Positions 14,294 through 21,061 of a DNA stretch of 21,061 nucleotides are shown here, piece after piece (position 1 is the stretch's first letter; each line of letters begins with the position of its first letter). The stretch is taken from positions 1-21,061 of the forward strand of contig JBBQLO010000013.1 of the NCBI GenBank assembly GCA_038327915.1. The letters run 5' to 3'. A program made the translations under genes and the position numbers. The DNA comes from CAIXDB01 sp038327915 (GTDB taxonomy: Bacteria; Patescibacteriota; Minisyncoccia; Phycocordibacterales; DATDWN01). Below the pieces are notes generated by a model. That model was not told where the DNA came from and did no database searches. It saw nothing but the letters and a program-made list of their open reading frames with translations.

Positions 14294-15354
14294 TGCTTAA
14301 TACATTTAAAAAAGTAAAACGATTTTTTTCCAACGACATTGGTATCGACCTTGGCACCGCCAATACACTCGTATATGTATCTGGTCGAGGTATTGTGTTA
14401 AACGAGCCTTCTGTCGTAGCAGTAAATTCAAAAACTGGTCGAGTTGTTGCTGTTGGTAGCGATGCAAAAGCCATGCTTGGGCGTACCCCGGGACACATCA
14501 CAGCTATTCGACCTCTTGTCAATGGTGTTATTTCAGACTTTGAAGTAACAGAGGAAATGATCACCTACCTTTTAAATAAAGTACAAAAAGATGATAAAAA
14601 ACTTTTAGGACCGCGAGTGGTTGTTGGGGTGCCTTCTGGAATTACTAATGTTGAAATCCGGGCCGTACGTGATGCTACGCGAAATGCCGGGGCAAGTGAA
14701 GTGCACATCGTAGAAGAACCAATGGCTGCAGCTATTGGTATTCGGCTTCCTGTTCTCGATCCAGTAGGCTCAATGGTTATCGACATAGGTGGTGGTACAA
14801 CAGACATAGCAGTTATTTCTCTTGGTGGAATTGTCCGCTCAAAAAACCTCCATATCGCTGGCGACAAATTAAATCAAGATATTATTGCTTACATGCGTAA
14901 TGAATTTAAAATACTTATCGGAGAAAAAACAGCAGAACATGTTAAAATATCTATCGGATCTATTGTCCCAGGCGGAGAACCTAAAGAGGAACGAGTCAAA
15001 GGTCGCGACCTTATTTCTGGTCTTCCACGAGAAGTAGTGGTCACGGATTCAGACATACGTGAAGCCATTACACAATCAATCAACGTACTTGTGGAAGCAG
15101 TCAAAGAAGTTATTGAAATAACCCCGCCAGAAATTCTCTCAGACATCATGCATCGAGGGATTTTTCTCGTTGGAGGAGGGGCTCTTATTGGCGGTTTAGG
15201 TGAAATTATTGCTGAATATACTAACATTCCTGTACACCAAGCCCAGGAACCACTGACCGCCGTTTGTCGCGGAACGGGAATCATTCTAGAGCACATCGAA
15301 AGTTTTGCAGACGTCCTTATTCAAAATGAAAATGAACTTCCTCCCAAAAAATAG
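14293..15354 (+). CDS. mreB: Rod-shape-determining protein MreB (second paralogue, canonical operon)
   Basis: Actin-like ATPase (353 residues) that organises the elongation machinery. GIDLGTANTLVYVSGRGIVL (phosphate 1), VEEPMAAAIG with the conserved glutamates, VIDIGGGTTDIAVISLGG (phosphate 2) and FLVGGGALIGGL (adenosine) all match the family closely. The N-terminus (MLNTFKKVKRFF) is basic and amphipathic, as in MreBs that bind membrane directly. It is followed with overlap by mreC, a mreD-like gene and PBP2, the standard elongasome order, so this is the main MreB. By eye it shares roughly half its residues with the first paralogue at 8993. Confidence 0.97.
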   Translation: MLNTFKKVKRFFSNDIGIDLGTANTLVYVSGRGIVLNEPSVVAVNSKTGRVVAVGSDAKAMLGRTPGHITAIRPLVNGVISDFEVTEEMITYLLNKVQKDDKKLLGPRVVVGVPSGITNVEIRAVRDATRNAGASEVHIVEEPMAAAIGIRLPVLDPVGSMVIDIGGGTTDIAVISLGGIVRSKNLHIAGDKLNQDIIAYMRNEFKILIGEKTAEHVKISIGSIVPGGEPKEERVKGRDLISGLPREVVVTDSDIREAITQSINVLVEAVKEVIEITPPEILSDIMHRGIFLVGGGALIGGLGEIIAEYTNIPVHQAQEPLTAVCRGTGIILEHIESFADVLIQNENELPPKK

Positions 15355-16198
15355 CTATACAAAAAGTCATAGTGCTCATTTTAATTTCCGTCGAAAATCT
15401 CTCGTTCGCTCAAGTATTTATTGGGTACTTGGCATTTTTTTTCTTTTGGCACTCATTATTTATTTTTTTCCAAAAACTGTCCGAACAAGTTCATATACCG
15501 TAGCACGACCAATATGGATTATCCAAGAGGAAACAGTGTCTACTATTTCAAAAATTAGAGATTTCTTTACTTTTAAGAGTTGGCTGACACGCGAAAATCA
15601 AGCACTGAGAGATGAGGTTACTGCGCTCTCGTTGCAAGCAAATGATTATGACACCATTCTCAAAGAAAATGATGATTTGAAAATCTTAATGGGTCGACAG
15701 CAGGCTCTTGGCTCAAGTACAGAAGATGTCAATGGTCATATTTTGCGTCGTGTACTCAGTCGCATAATTTCAAAGCCTCCACGTTCTCCATATGATACGT
15801 TGGTGATAGACACCGGTTCTTCAGAGGGAATAACCGTAGGAAGTAAAGTATTTATTTCAAGCACTCTAGTTGTCGGACTCGTGACTGATGTGACACCTCA
15901 CTCGTCGCTTGTGACTCTGTTTTCAGCATCTGGTCAAAAAACAGTAGCAGAAAATTTTCGCACTGCAGCGACATTTGAAATAAGCGGTCAAGGCGGAGCA
16001 ACCATGACCATAACCGTTCCAAAGGAAACTGACATATTGTGGGGAGATAAATTTGTATATTCTGCACTTACTCCCGCAACTCTTGGATTGGTGTACTATG
16101 TGGACAATACTTCACAAAGCTCGTTTAAAACTATTTACATAAGGACTCAAACAAATGTTTTTGCTATAAAGTGGGTGTTTGTCGAAAAGAAATTATAA
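15326..16198 (+). CDS. mreC: Rod-shape-determining protein MreC
   Basis: Membrane-anchored scaffold linking MreB filaments to PBP2 outside the membrane. It has 290 residues from ATG 15326, with another ATG at 15332. A basic N-terminus precedes one span (about residues 29-49, SIYWVLGIFFLLALIIYFF), then a coiled coil (about 88-122, ENQALRDEVTALSLQ). The beta-rich domain begins near VLSRIISKPPRSPYDTLVID, with the typical GSSEGITVGSKVF and LVGLVTDVTPHSSLV. It overlaps the end of mreB by 29 nt (23 nt if the second ATG is used), so translation is probably coupled. Confidence 0.93.
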   Translation: MKMNFLPKNSYTKSHSAHFNFRRKSLVRSSIYWVLGIFFLLALIIYFFPKTVRTSSYTVARPIWIIQEETVSTISKIRDFFTFKSWLTRENQALRDEVTALSLQANDYDTILKENDDLKILMGRQQALGSSTEDVNGHILRRVLSRIISKPPRSPYDTLVIDTGSSEGITVGSKVFISSTLVVGLVTDVTPHSSLVTLFSASGQKTVAENFRTAATFEISGQGGATMTITVPKETDILWGDKFVYSALTPATLGLVYYVDNTSQSSFKTIYIRTQTNVFAIKWVFVEKKL

Positions 16199-16218
16199 TT
16201 TCATCATTTTTCCAGTTT

Positions 16219-16224
16219 TACACT
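16219..16224 (+). promoter_or_regulatory. -10 element upstream of mreD-like gene
   Basis: TACACT ends 6 nt before the ATG at 16231, in the 32-bp gap after mreC. It may give an internal leaderless start for mreD-PBP2. No clear -35 is seen. Confidence 0.45.
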
Positions 16225-16230
16225 AGTCCC

Positions 16231-16509
16231 ATGAAAAATAAAATTAAAAAAATTACTTCACATGCATACAATCGAGCAATACTAGATATTGTTATATTTA
16301 TTTTGGTGCTTGTCATTCCGTGGTGGTTGTCGACTTGTATTATCATAGGACTCATCGCCTATTTTCCATTATATCTTGAGGCACTTTTTTTTAGTTTTTT
16401 GTTTGATACACTGTACACAAGTCGATACGCATTTCCATACATCTTTTTAACTTTCTCTGCCGTTCTTATTATTATTGTTTCTCTTATTCGAACTCGTATC
16501 CGAACATAA
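16231..16509 (+). CDS. Short MreD-like membrane protein
   Basis: Hydrophobic protein of 92 residues between mreC and PBP2, the place where mreD sits in most bacteria. After a basic start (MKNKIKKITSHAYNR) there are about three or four membrane spans: around 18-33, 34-46, 48-62 and 68-86, the last ending in basic residues (RTRIRT). MreD proteins are usually 150 residues or more with five to six spans, so this is a reduced version or an unrelated protein in the same role. The assignment rests on position and hydrophobicity. Its stop overlaps the PBP2 start as TAATG. Confidence 0.6.
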   Translation: MKNKIKKITSHAYNRAILDIVIFILVLVIPWWLSTCIIIGLIAYFPLYLEALFFSFLFDTLYTSRYAFPYIFLTFSAVLIIIVSLIRTRIRT

Positions 16510-18221
16510 TGCTTCATCAATTTAAATCTTTTTTTAAAAGCCAGATACGGCGGAAATATCAAAGTATAGATCCAGATGAGATATTTTTGGACTCTCAAAA
16601 TTTACCAGATTTTAACGTGCACCAGTTCGAAGGGCGAATTGAAAAAACCATTGGACGAAAAGTGTTTGGAGGTCTCACTTTTTTTATTTGCTGTGTCGGT
16701 ATCATTTTTTTTTGGAAAATGTGGCAGTTACAAGTAATTCATGGTGGGGTATTTAAAGCAAAAAGTGACAATAATAGTTTGCGGACAACTCATGTTTTTG
16801 CTGATCGTGGAATGATACTCGATCGTCATGATTTACCATTGGTGTGGAACGATATTTCTGCTACCACCTCTGACTTTTCACTCCGCATATATGCCACATC
16901 GACTGGACTTTCTACAACTCTTGGATACATTAAATACCCAATAAAAGATTCCTCTGGTTTTTATTACCAAAACAATTTTGTTGCTAAAAATGGTCTGGAA
17001 AAAGTATACGATACAGAACTTACGGGTGTTGAAGGAAAAAAAATTGTCGAAACTGATGTCAAGGGTAACGTCATATCAAAAAGTGTGATCGAGGCGCCGG
17101 TTAATGGTCAAAATGTAACCCTCAGCATAGATAGCAGGGTCCAGAAAAAATTATATGAATCAATGCTCGATATTGCGGGCCGGGCAGGGTATAGGGGAGG
17201 AGCAGCAGTTATAATGGACGTTCATACAGGGGAAATTATTGCCAGCGCAAACTTTCCTGAGTACGATTCTGGAGTTTTGACAGACGGAAAAGACTTTTCG
17301 CGTATTAATGCTTGGATTGCAGATAAAAATAATCCTTTTCTCAATCGTGTGGTAGACGGTTTGTATACTCCTGGCTCAATTGTGAAACCATTTATTGCTA
17401 TGGGGGTTCTTGACCAACATGTTATCGATCCACGTGCCACCATTCTTTCCACTGGCTCAATTTCTGTTCCCAACCCATATGATTCCAAAAATCCAACAAT
17501 ATTTCTAGACTGGCGAGCACATGGATACGTTGATCTGCGCCATGCTCTCGCGGTGTCTTCTGATGTATATTTTTATGAAGTAAGCGGTGGTTTCCAAAAT
17601 GGTACCATAATACAAAAGGGAATTGGTATTGATAATGTTGAAAAATATGTACGCATGTTTGGATTTGGTACAACAACCAATATTGCTTTCCCAGGTGAGA
17701 GAAAGGGCATCATTCCAGATCCAATATGGAAAGCGCTTAATTTCAAAGGCGAAGCATGGCGAATTGGTGATACATATCATACCGCCATAGGTCAGTATGG
17801 ATTCCAAGTGACACCGATTCAGGCGGTCCGAGCCACGGCTGCAATTGCAAATGGTGGATTCTTGCTCACTCCAACATTTCTTCGTGGACAAATTCCACAA
17901 ACCGTTGGGCGCATCGACCTTGATCCTTCATTTTTTAGAATTATTCGCGAAGGTATGCGCTTGTCTGTAACAGAAGGAACTTCTGCACCACTTAATCTGT
18001 CTTTTGTCACCATAGCATCAAAAACCGGTACCGCGCAGCTCGGAGCCTTAAAAGAAGAGGTTAATTCATGGGTGGAAGGTTTTTGGCCATATGAAAATCC
18101 ACACTATGCTTTTGCGGTTGTCATGGAGCGTGGATCAAAAAATAATCAATTTAGTTCGACACTTGTCATGAAAGATCTTTTTGATTGGATGGGAGTTTAT
18201 GCAACAGAATATTTAAAGTAA
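16509..18221 (+). CDS. mrdA: Penicillin-binding protein 2 (elongation transpeptidase)
   Basis: Class B penicillin-binding protein (570 residues) that cross-links peptidoglycan in the elongasome. It has one membrane anchor (about 52-70), a pedestal domain with the family's RGMILDRH (100-107), and a transpeptidase domain with all three active-site motifs: Ser290-Ile-Val-Lys293, Ser350-Ser-Asp352 (the SxD form typical of PBP2) and Lys505-Thr-Gly507. A long, charged cytoplasmic N-terminal extension of about 50 residues precedes the anchor. The start overlaps the mreD-like stop (TAATG). Neighbours mreB and mreC confirm the PBP2 rather than the division PBP3 role. An intact catalytic set implies active cell-wall synthesis. 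Confidence 0.95.
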   Translation: MLHQFKSFFKSQIRRKYQSIDPDEIFLDSQNLPDFNVHQFEGRIEKTIGRKVFGGLTFFICCVGIIFFWKMWQLQVIHGGVFKAKSDNNSLRTTHVFADRGMILDRHDLPLVWNDISATTSDFSLRIYATSTGLSTTLGYIKYPIKDSSGFYYQNNFVAKNGLEKVYDTELTGVEGKKIVETDVKGNVISKSVIEAPVNGQNVTLSIDSRVQKKLYESMLDIAGRAGYRGGAAVIMDVHTGEIIASANFPEYDSGVLTDGKDFSRINAWIADKNNPFLNRVVDGLYTPGSIVKPFIAMGVLDQHVIDPRATILSTGSISVPNPYDSKNPTIFLDWRAHGYVDLRHALAVSSDVYFYEVSGGFQNGTIIQKGIGIDNVEKYVRMFGFGTTTNIAFPGERKGIIPDPIWKALNFKGEAWRIGDTYHTAIGQYGFQVTPIQAVRATAAIANGGFLLTPTFLRGQIPQTVGRIDLDPSFFRIIREGMRLSVTEGTSAPLNLSFVTIASKTGTAQLGALKEEVNSWVEGFWPYENPHYAFAVVMERGSKNNQFSSTLVMKDLFDWMGVYATEYLK

Positions 18222-18240
18222 ATGTTCATACGTAGAATTT

Positions 18241-18269
18241 TTGACTCAAACCTGTTTTTACGCTATATT
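18241..18269 (+). promoter_or_regulatory. Promoter of greA
   Basis: TTGACT (18241-18246), 17-nt spacer, TATATT (18264-18269). This is the closest match to a housekeeping promoter in the window. Transcription near 18276 would give an AU-rich leader of about 42 nt, in contrast to the leaderless pattern elsewhere. Confidence 0.65.
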
Positions 18270-18317
18270 AGTACTAATTATTATAGAATTATATAAAATA
18301 ATTAAAATCATAAACCC

Positions 18318-18779
18318 ATGAATGACAAGGAATATTTAACTCAAGAAAAATTTGATGAGTTTACAAAAGAGCTTTCCTATCTTAAGGGCACTCGACGTAA
18401 GGAAGTGGCTGAAAGTTTGGAGTATTCTAAAGCTCTCGGAGACCTTTCTGAGAATGCGGAGTACCACGAAGCACGCGATATGCAAGCTACCATAGAGGAC
18501 CGAATAGCTCACCTCGAAGGTCTCTTAAAAAACGCTATGATTGTCTCCTCGCAAAATAATTCAACAGTAGTCAATATAGGGTCACTTGTAACAGTCAAAA
18601 AAGATAACAAGACAAGTGTATACGCAATTGTCGGTTCTGAAGAGTCAAATGTCACTTCTAATAAGATTTCAATTCGTTCACCTTTCGGTCAAGCCGTCCT
18701 TGGTAAGAAAAAAGGCGATACTTTTTCATTTAAAACCCCAGGTGGTCACGTTGAGTACATTGTAATAGAAATAAAATAA
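18318..18779 (+). CDS. greA: Transcription elongation factor GreA
   Basis: Rescues backtracked RNA polymerase by stimulating transcript cleavage (153 residues). The N-terminal coiled coil includes the signature GDLSENAEYHEARD, with the acidic tip residues Asp42 and Glu45 that reach the polymerase active site. The C-terminal FKBP-like domain shows IGSLVTVKK, SPFGQAVLGKKKGD and a final strand VEYIVIEIK. Length and motifs are normal. It lies between the elongasome operon and lysS, with its own promoter, and 54 bp separate it from lysS. Confidence 0.96.
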   Translation: MNDKEYLTQEKFDEFTKELSYLKGTRRKEVAESLEYSKALGDLSENAEYHEARDMQATIEDRIAHLEGLLKNAMIVSSQNNSTVVNIGSLVTVKKDNKTSVYAIVGSEESNVTSNKISIRSPFGQAVLGKKKGDTFSFKTPGGHVEYIVIEIK

Positions 18780-18821
18780 AAAATAACACTAATAACTTTT
18801 TTTATTTTTTAAAATACATGA

Positions 18822-18827
18822 TACACT
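18822..18827 (+). promoter_or_regulatory. -10 element of lysS
   Basis: TACACT ends 6 nt before the lysS ATG at 18834. The six bases after it (GTTCCC) resemble those at frr (GTTCATC). The -35 region is only a T-rich tract. Confidence 0.45.
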
Positions 18828-18833
18828 GTTCCC

Positions 18834-20381
18834 ATGGCCTCACTTGAAGAAATTCGTTCGGCTCGACTAACCAAAGTAGACATTCTCCGGTCAAAAGGTA
18901 TTGACCCGTACCCCGCGCGCGTACCACGGGATTTTTCCATAGCGGTGCTTAAATGTGACTTTCAAAAATACGTACAGCAAAGTAAGAAAGAAGATACTAG
19001 CAAAAAAGAACAGGTACTTTTTTCAATTGCAGGGAGAATCATGGCTATCCGCGGTCAAGGAGCGATACTTTTTGTTGTACTTTTTGACGGAACGGAAAAG
19101 TTTCAAGTAATTATTAAGAAGGATATCCTTGAGAAGTCAGCCCTAGGCAACGCCTCGGGCCAGTCGAATCAGCCCGAGGCGTTGCCTAGGGCTGGCACTG
19201 ATTTTCAGCTTTTTACAGATACGGTTGATATTGGTGATTTTATTTCTATCACAGGTGAAGCTATACTTTCCGACCGAGGTGAACCTTCCATCTTGGCGCA
19301 TTTATGGACAATGGCGGGTAAGTCCCTCTTGCCATTGCCGGAAAAATGGGCAGGACTTCAAGATGTTGAGGAGCGCTACCGTAAGCGATATTTGGATTTA
19401 CTCATGAATTCAGAACTCCGCGAACTTATTGTCAAAAAAAGTAAATTTTGGGACGTAACGAGAAGTTTTTTGAAAGAACGCGGCTTTTTAGAAGTAGAAA
19501 CACCAACACTCGAAACAACAACAGGGGGTGCTGAGGCGGAACCATTTAAAACACACCACAACGACTACGACTTAGATGTTTTTTTGCGTATTTCAGTTGG
19601 TGAACTATGGCAGAAACGGCTTATGGCAGGTGGTTTTGATAAAACGTTTGAAATAGGCAGGGTATATCGCAATGAAGGCACATCTCCCGAACACGCACAG
19701 GAATTTACTAATATGGAGTTTTACTGGTCGTTTGCAGACTATCGAGATGGAATGAAGTTGGTAAAAGAAATGTACATCACAATTGCTAGAGAAGTGTTTG
19801 GTAGAACGGAATTTACATCCCACGGACATACATTTGACTTGGCTCATGAATGGGCAGAAATTAAATACAGTGATGAAATTAAAAATCAAACAGGCGTTGA
19901 CATTGAATACGCAACAGAAAATGAAATAATAGAAAAATTAAAAAATCTCGGAGTAAAATACGATGGGACAAATCGAGAGCGACTAACAGATACGCTGTGG
20001 AAATTTTGCCGTAAAAATATTTCTGGTCCTGCATTTCTTGTTGACCACCCCGTGCTTGTCGCTCCTTTAGCTAAAAGTATTTTAGGAGAAAATAAGGTAC
20101 AAATGTTCCAGCCCATCTTTGCAGGTAGCGAAATCGGGCGAGGATATTCTGAACTCAACGATCCGATTGACCAAAAGAGTCGCTTTGAAGCACAGCAAAA
20201 ACTCTTAGAAAATGGTGATACCGAAGCGATGATGTCAGATTTTGAATTTATTGAAATGCTTGAACACGGTATGCCGCCAACATGCGGTTTTGGTTTTGGC
20301 GAGCGCATGTTTGCTATTCTTGTAGATAAACCCCTCCGTGACTTACAGTTGTTTCCACTCATGCGGCCAAAGGTTGAGTAA
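18834..20381 (+). CDS. lysS: Lysyl-tRNA synthetase (class II) with in-frame palindromic insertion
   Basis: Charges tRNA-Lys (515 residues). The N-terminal anticodon-binding OB domain runs to about residue 165. The catalytic core has motif 1 (FLKERGFLEVETPTLETTTG), motif 2 (FEIGRVYRNEGTSPEHAQEF) and motif 3 (CGFGFGERMFAIL, then LFPLMRP). YSELNDPIDQKSRFE and MPPTCGFG are family hallmarks. Motif 3 has GERM where many enzymes read GIDRM. Residues about 102-121 (ALGNASGQSNQPEALPRA) fall between two OB strands and come from a GC-rich perfect palindrome, so they look like a tolerated insertion in a surface loop. A rho-independent terminator follows. Confidence 0.96.
   Translation: MASLEEIRSARLTKVDILRSKGIDPYPARVPRDFSIAVLKCDFQKYVQQSKKEDTSKKEQVLFSIAGRIMAIRGQGAILFVVLFDGTEKFQVIIKKDILEKSALGNASGQSNQPEALPRAGTDFQLFTDTVDIGDFISITGEAILSDRGEPSILAHLWTMAGKSLLPLPEKWAGLQDVEERYRKRYLDLLMNSELRELIVKKSKFWDVTRSFLKERGFLEVETPTLETTTGGAEAEPFKTHHNDYDLDVFLRISVGELWQKRLMAGGFDKTFEIGRVYRNEGTSPEHAQEFTNMEFYWSFADYRDGMKLVKEMYITIAREVFGRTEFTSHGHTFDLAHEWAEIKYSDEIKNQTGVDIEYATENEIIEKLKNLGVKYDGTNRERLTDTLWKFCRKNISGPAFLVDHPVLVAPLAKSILGENKVQMFQPIFAGSEIGRGYSELNDPIDQKSRFEAQQKLLENGDTEAMMSDFEFIEMLEHGMPPTCGFGFGERMFAILVDKPLRDLQLFPLMRPKVE
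19138..19194. repeat. Perfect 23-bp inverted repeat inside lysS
   Basis: The left arm (19138-19160) and right arm (19172-19194) are exact reverse complements around an 11-nt loop (CAGTCGAATCA). The arms contain CCTAGGCAACGCCTCGGGC and are far more GC-rich than flanking lysS. The 57 bp contain no stop in the lysS frame and amount to 19 codons. It resembles the palindromic elements known to insert in frame in Rickettsia genes; that comparison is by analogy only. Confidence 0.9.
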
Positions 20382-20401
20382 TCAATGCTGAAATGCTCAA
20401 G

Positions 20402-20429
20402 AAAAATCCGTCCTTATGGCGGATTTTTT
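20402..20429 (+). terminator. Rho-independent terminator after lysS
   Basis: AAAAATCCG-T-CC pairs with GGCGGATTTTT (one bulged T, 4-nt loop TTAT) and the stem ends in a run of six T. It lies 20 bp after the lysS stop and separates lysS from the mraZ promoter. Confidence 0.85.
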
Positions 20430-20483
20430 GTGTTTATTTTACATTCTAAAATAATTGTTTTCTTGTGCAAATTCCAAAAGAAA

Positions 20484-20551
20484 AAGTGGATAAGTATATT
20501 GTAAGTGGGATAAAGTGGTATATACTAGTAAGTAAGTGGGAAGAAGTGGTA
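20484..20551 (+). promoter_or_regulatory. MraZ-type boxes upstream of mraZ
   Basis: AAGTGG occurs five times on the same strand, starting at 20484, 20503, 20513, 20534 and 20544. The last four form two pairs with 10-bp spacing, and the pairs are 31 bp apart; 20501-20520 and 20532-20551 differ at only two positions. MraZ proteins of E. coli and mycoplasmas bind GTGG-containing repeats with about one helical turn of spacing and repress their own operon. These are therefore likely autoregulatory sites. Confidence 0.7.
20499..20526 (+). promoter_or_regulatory. Promoter of mraZ operon
   Basis: TTGTAA (20499-20504), 16-nt spacer, TATACT (20521-20526). The first pair of AAGTGG boxes overlaps the -35 and spacer, and the second pair lies just after the predicted start point, so bound MraZ would block polymerase. 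The leader is about 43 nt. Confidence 0.5.
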
Positions 20552-20575
20552 AATAATACTTTCTGCTAAACCACT

Positions 20576-21010
20576 ATGTTAATCGGAGAATACACACACA
20601 CCCTCGACGACAAAAACCGCCTCTCGCTGCCAGCGAAGTTTCGAAGTGTCTTGGGGAAAAAAGTGGTAGTTACTCCAGGCCTCGACCAGTGTCTTTTCGT
20701 TTTTACTCTTTTTGAATGGAAAAAGATAGAGGAGAAATTGACCGATGCATCACTTTTAACGGCCGACAACCGCAGTTTTAACCGCTTTATGTTTGCTGGA
20801 GCGGTCGAGGCGGAGATAGATTCAATTGGGCGTATCCTCATTCCAGATTTTTTGCGAGATCGAGCTAATTTGAAAGCAAAAGTAGCAGTTATTGGCGTTT
20901 CCTCTCGTGTTGAAATCTGGAATGAAAAAACATGGAGTGAGTACAAAAAGGTTGTGGAAAAACAAGCCGATACGCTTGCAGAAAAGCTTGGTCAAGTAGG
21001 GGTACTGTAA
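20576..21010 (+). CDS. mraZ: Transcriptional regulator MraZ
   Basis: DNA-binding regulator at the head of the division and cell-wall cluster (144 residues). Two tandem AbrB-like half-domains are visible: GEYTHTLDDKNRLSLPAKFR at the start and VEAEIDSIGRILIPDFLRD in the middle, each with the D-x-x-x/G-R-...-P signature. A helical tail rich in lysine and glutamate ends the protein. Repeated AAGTGG boxes directly upstream support autoregulation. The next gene, 5 bp downstream, is rsmH, the standard partner. Confidence 0.96.
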   Translation: MLIGEYTHTLDDKNRLSLPAKFRSVLGKKVVVTPGLDQCLFVFTLFEWKKIEEKLTDASLLTADNRSFNRFMFAGAVEAEIDSIGRILIPDFLRDRANLKAKVAVIGVSSRVEIWNEKTWSEYKKVVEKQADTLAEKLGQVGVL

Positions 21011-21015
21011 GAAAT

Positions 21016-21061
21016 ATGATACATAGAACTGTTCTTTTACATGAAGCAATTGATGGATTAG
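21016..21061 (+). CDS. rsmH: RsmH, 16S rRNA (cytosine-N4) methyltransferase, N-terminal fragment
   Basis: The first 15 codons before the window ends read MIHRTVLLHEAIDGL. This fits the conserved start of RsmH proteins (xHxxVLLxEAxxxL), which methylate C1402 of 16S rRNA. Its place 5 bp after mraZ is the usual one. The gene is cut by the window edge. Confidence 0.8.
   Translation, partial: MIHRTVLLHEAIDGL

Noticed and set aside
14565..15296. Long minus-strand ORFs opposite mreB
   Set aside because: They mirror a highly conserved plus-strand gene, have low-complexity serine/threonine/proline-rich translations and no start context.
20482..20494. AGTGGATAA resembling a DnaA box (8 of 9 bases)
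   Set aside because: It is a single site, part of the AAGTGG series upstream of mraZ, with no cluster, no dnaA gene and no AT-rich unwinding region to support an origin.
1..21061. CRISPR array, insertion-sequence transposase or prophage genes
   Set aside because: No regularly spaced direct repeats, DDE transposase motifs or phage structural genes were seen. The only mobile-type gene is the serine recombinase.

Overview
The window looks like a chromosomal segment from a Candidate Phyla Radiation (Patescibacteria, probably Parcubacteria-type) bacterium. This is inferred from AT-rich DNA, very compact spacing, near-absence of Shine-Dalgarno sequences, small core proteins, and a serine recombinase of the kind common in these genomes that runs antisense into a tRNA. 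TGA is used as a stop (priA, the recombinase), so the standard bacterial code applies and not the Gracilibacteria code.

Layout. (1) 1-2043: a large serine recombinase lies between two 158-bp inverted repeats. The right repeat ends inside the 3' end of a minus-strand tRNA-Asn(GUU) with an encoded CCA, and the recombinase reading frame continues antisense through that tRNA. (2) 2079-3813, minus: a histidine kinase and an OmpR-type response regulator. (3) 3967-4570, plus: a ribosome hibernation factor and a 55-residue single-pass membrane protein. (4) 4607-8892, minus: a PEGA-like membrane protein, then priA-def-fmt with overlapping stops and starts. The PriA appears to have lost its ATPase motifs but keeps all eight zinc cysteines. 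(5) 8993-12517, plus: a first MreB, DNA polymerase III delta', ribosome recycling factor and an RseP-type site-2 protease. (6) 12851-18221, plus: a short prolyl-tRNA synthetase, a possible 48-residue ORF, then the rod-shape operon mreB-mreC-(mreD-like)-PBP2. (7) 18318-20381, plus: greA and lysS; lysS carries an in-frame GC-rich palindromic insertion. A rho-independent terminator follows. (8) 20484-21061: mraZ behind a promoter full of MraZ-type boxes, then the first 15 codons of rsmH, the start of a division/cell-wall cluster.

Most of the window is core machinery: translation initiation (fmt, def), charging (proS, lysS, tRNA-Asn), recycling and hibernation (frr, hpf), transcription rescue (greA), replication (priA, holB), envelope growth (mreB x2, mreC, mreD-like, PBP2, mraZ/rsmH) and membrane proteolysis (rseP). 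The unusual parts are the possibly invertible recombinase cassette, the motif-less PriA, the palindrome inside lysS, and a recurring arrangement in which a -10 hexamer sits 6-7 nt before the start codon, which suggests leaderless mRNAs are common here.
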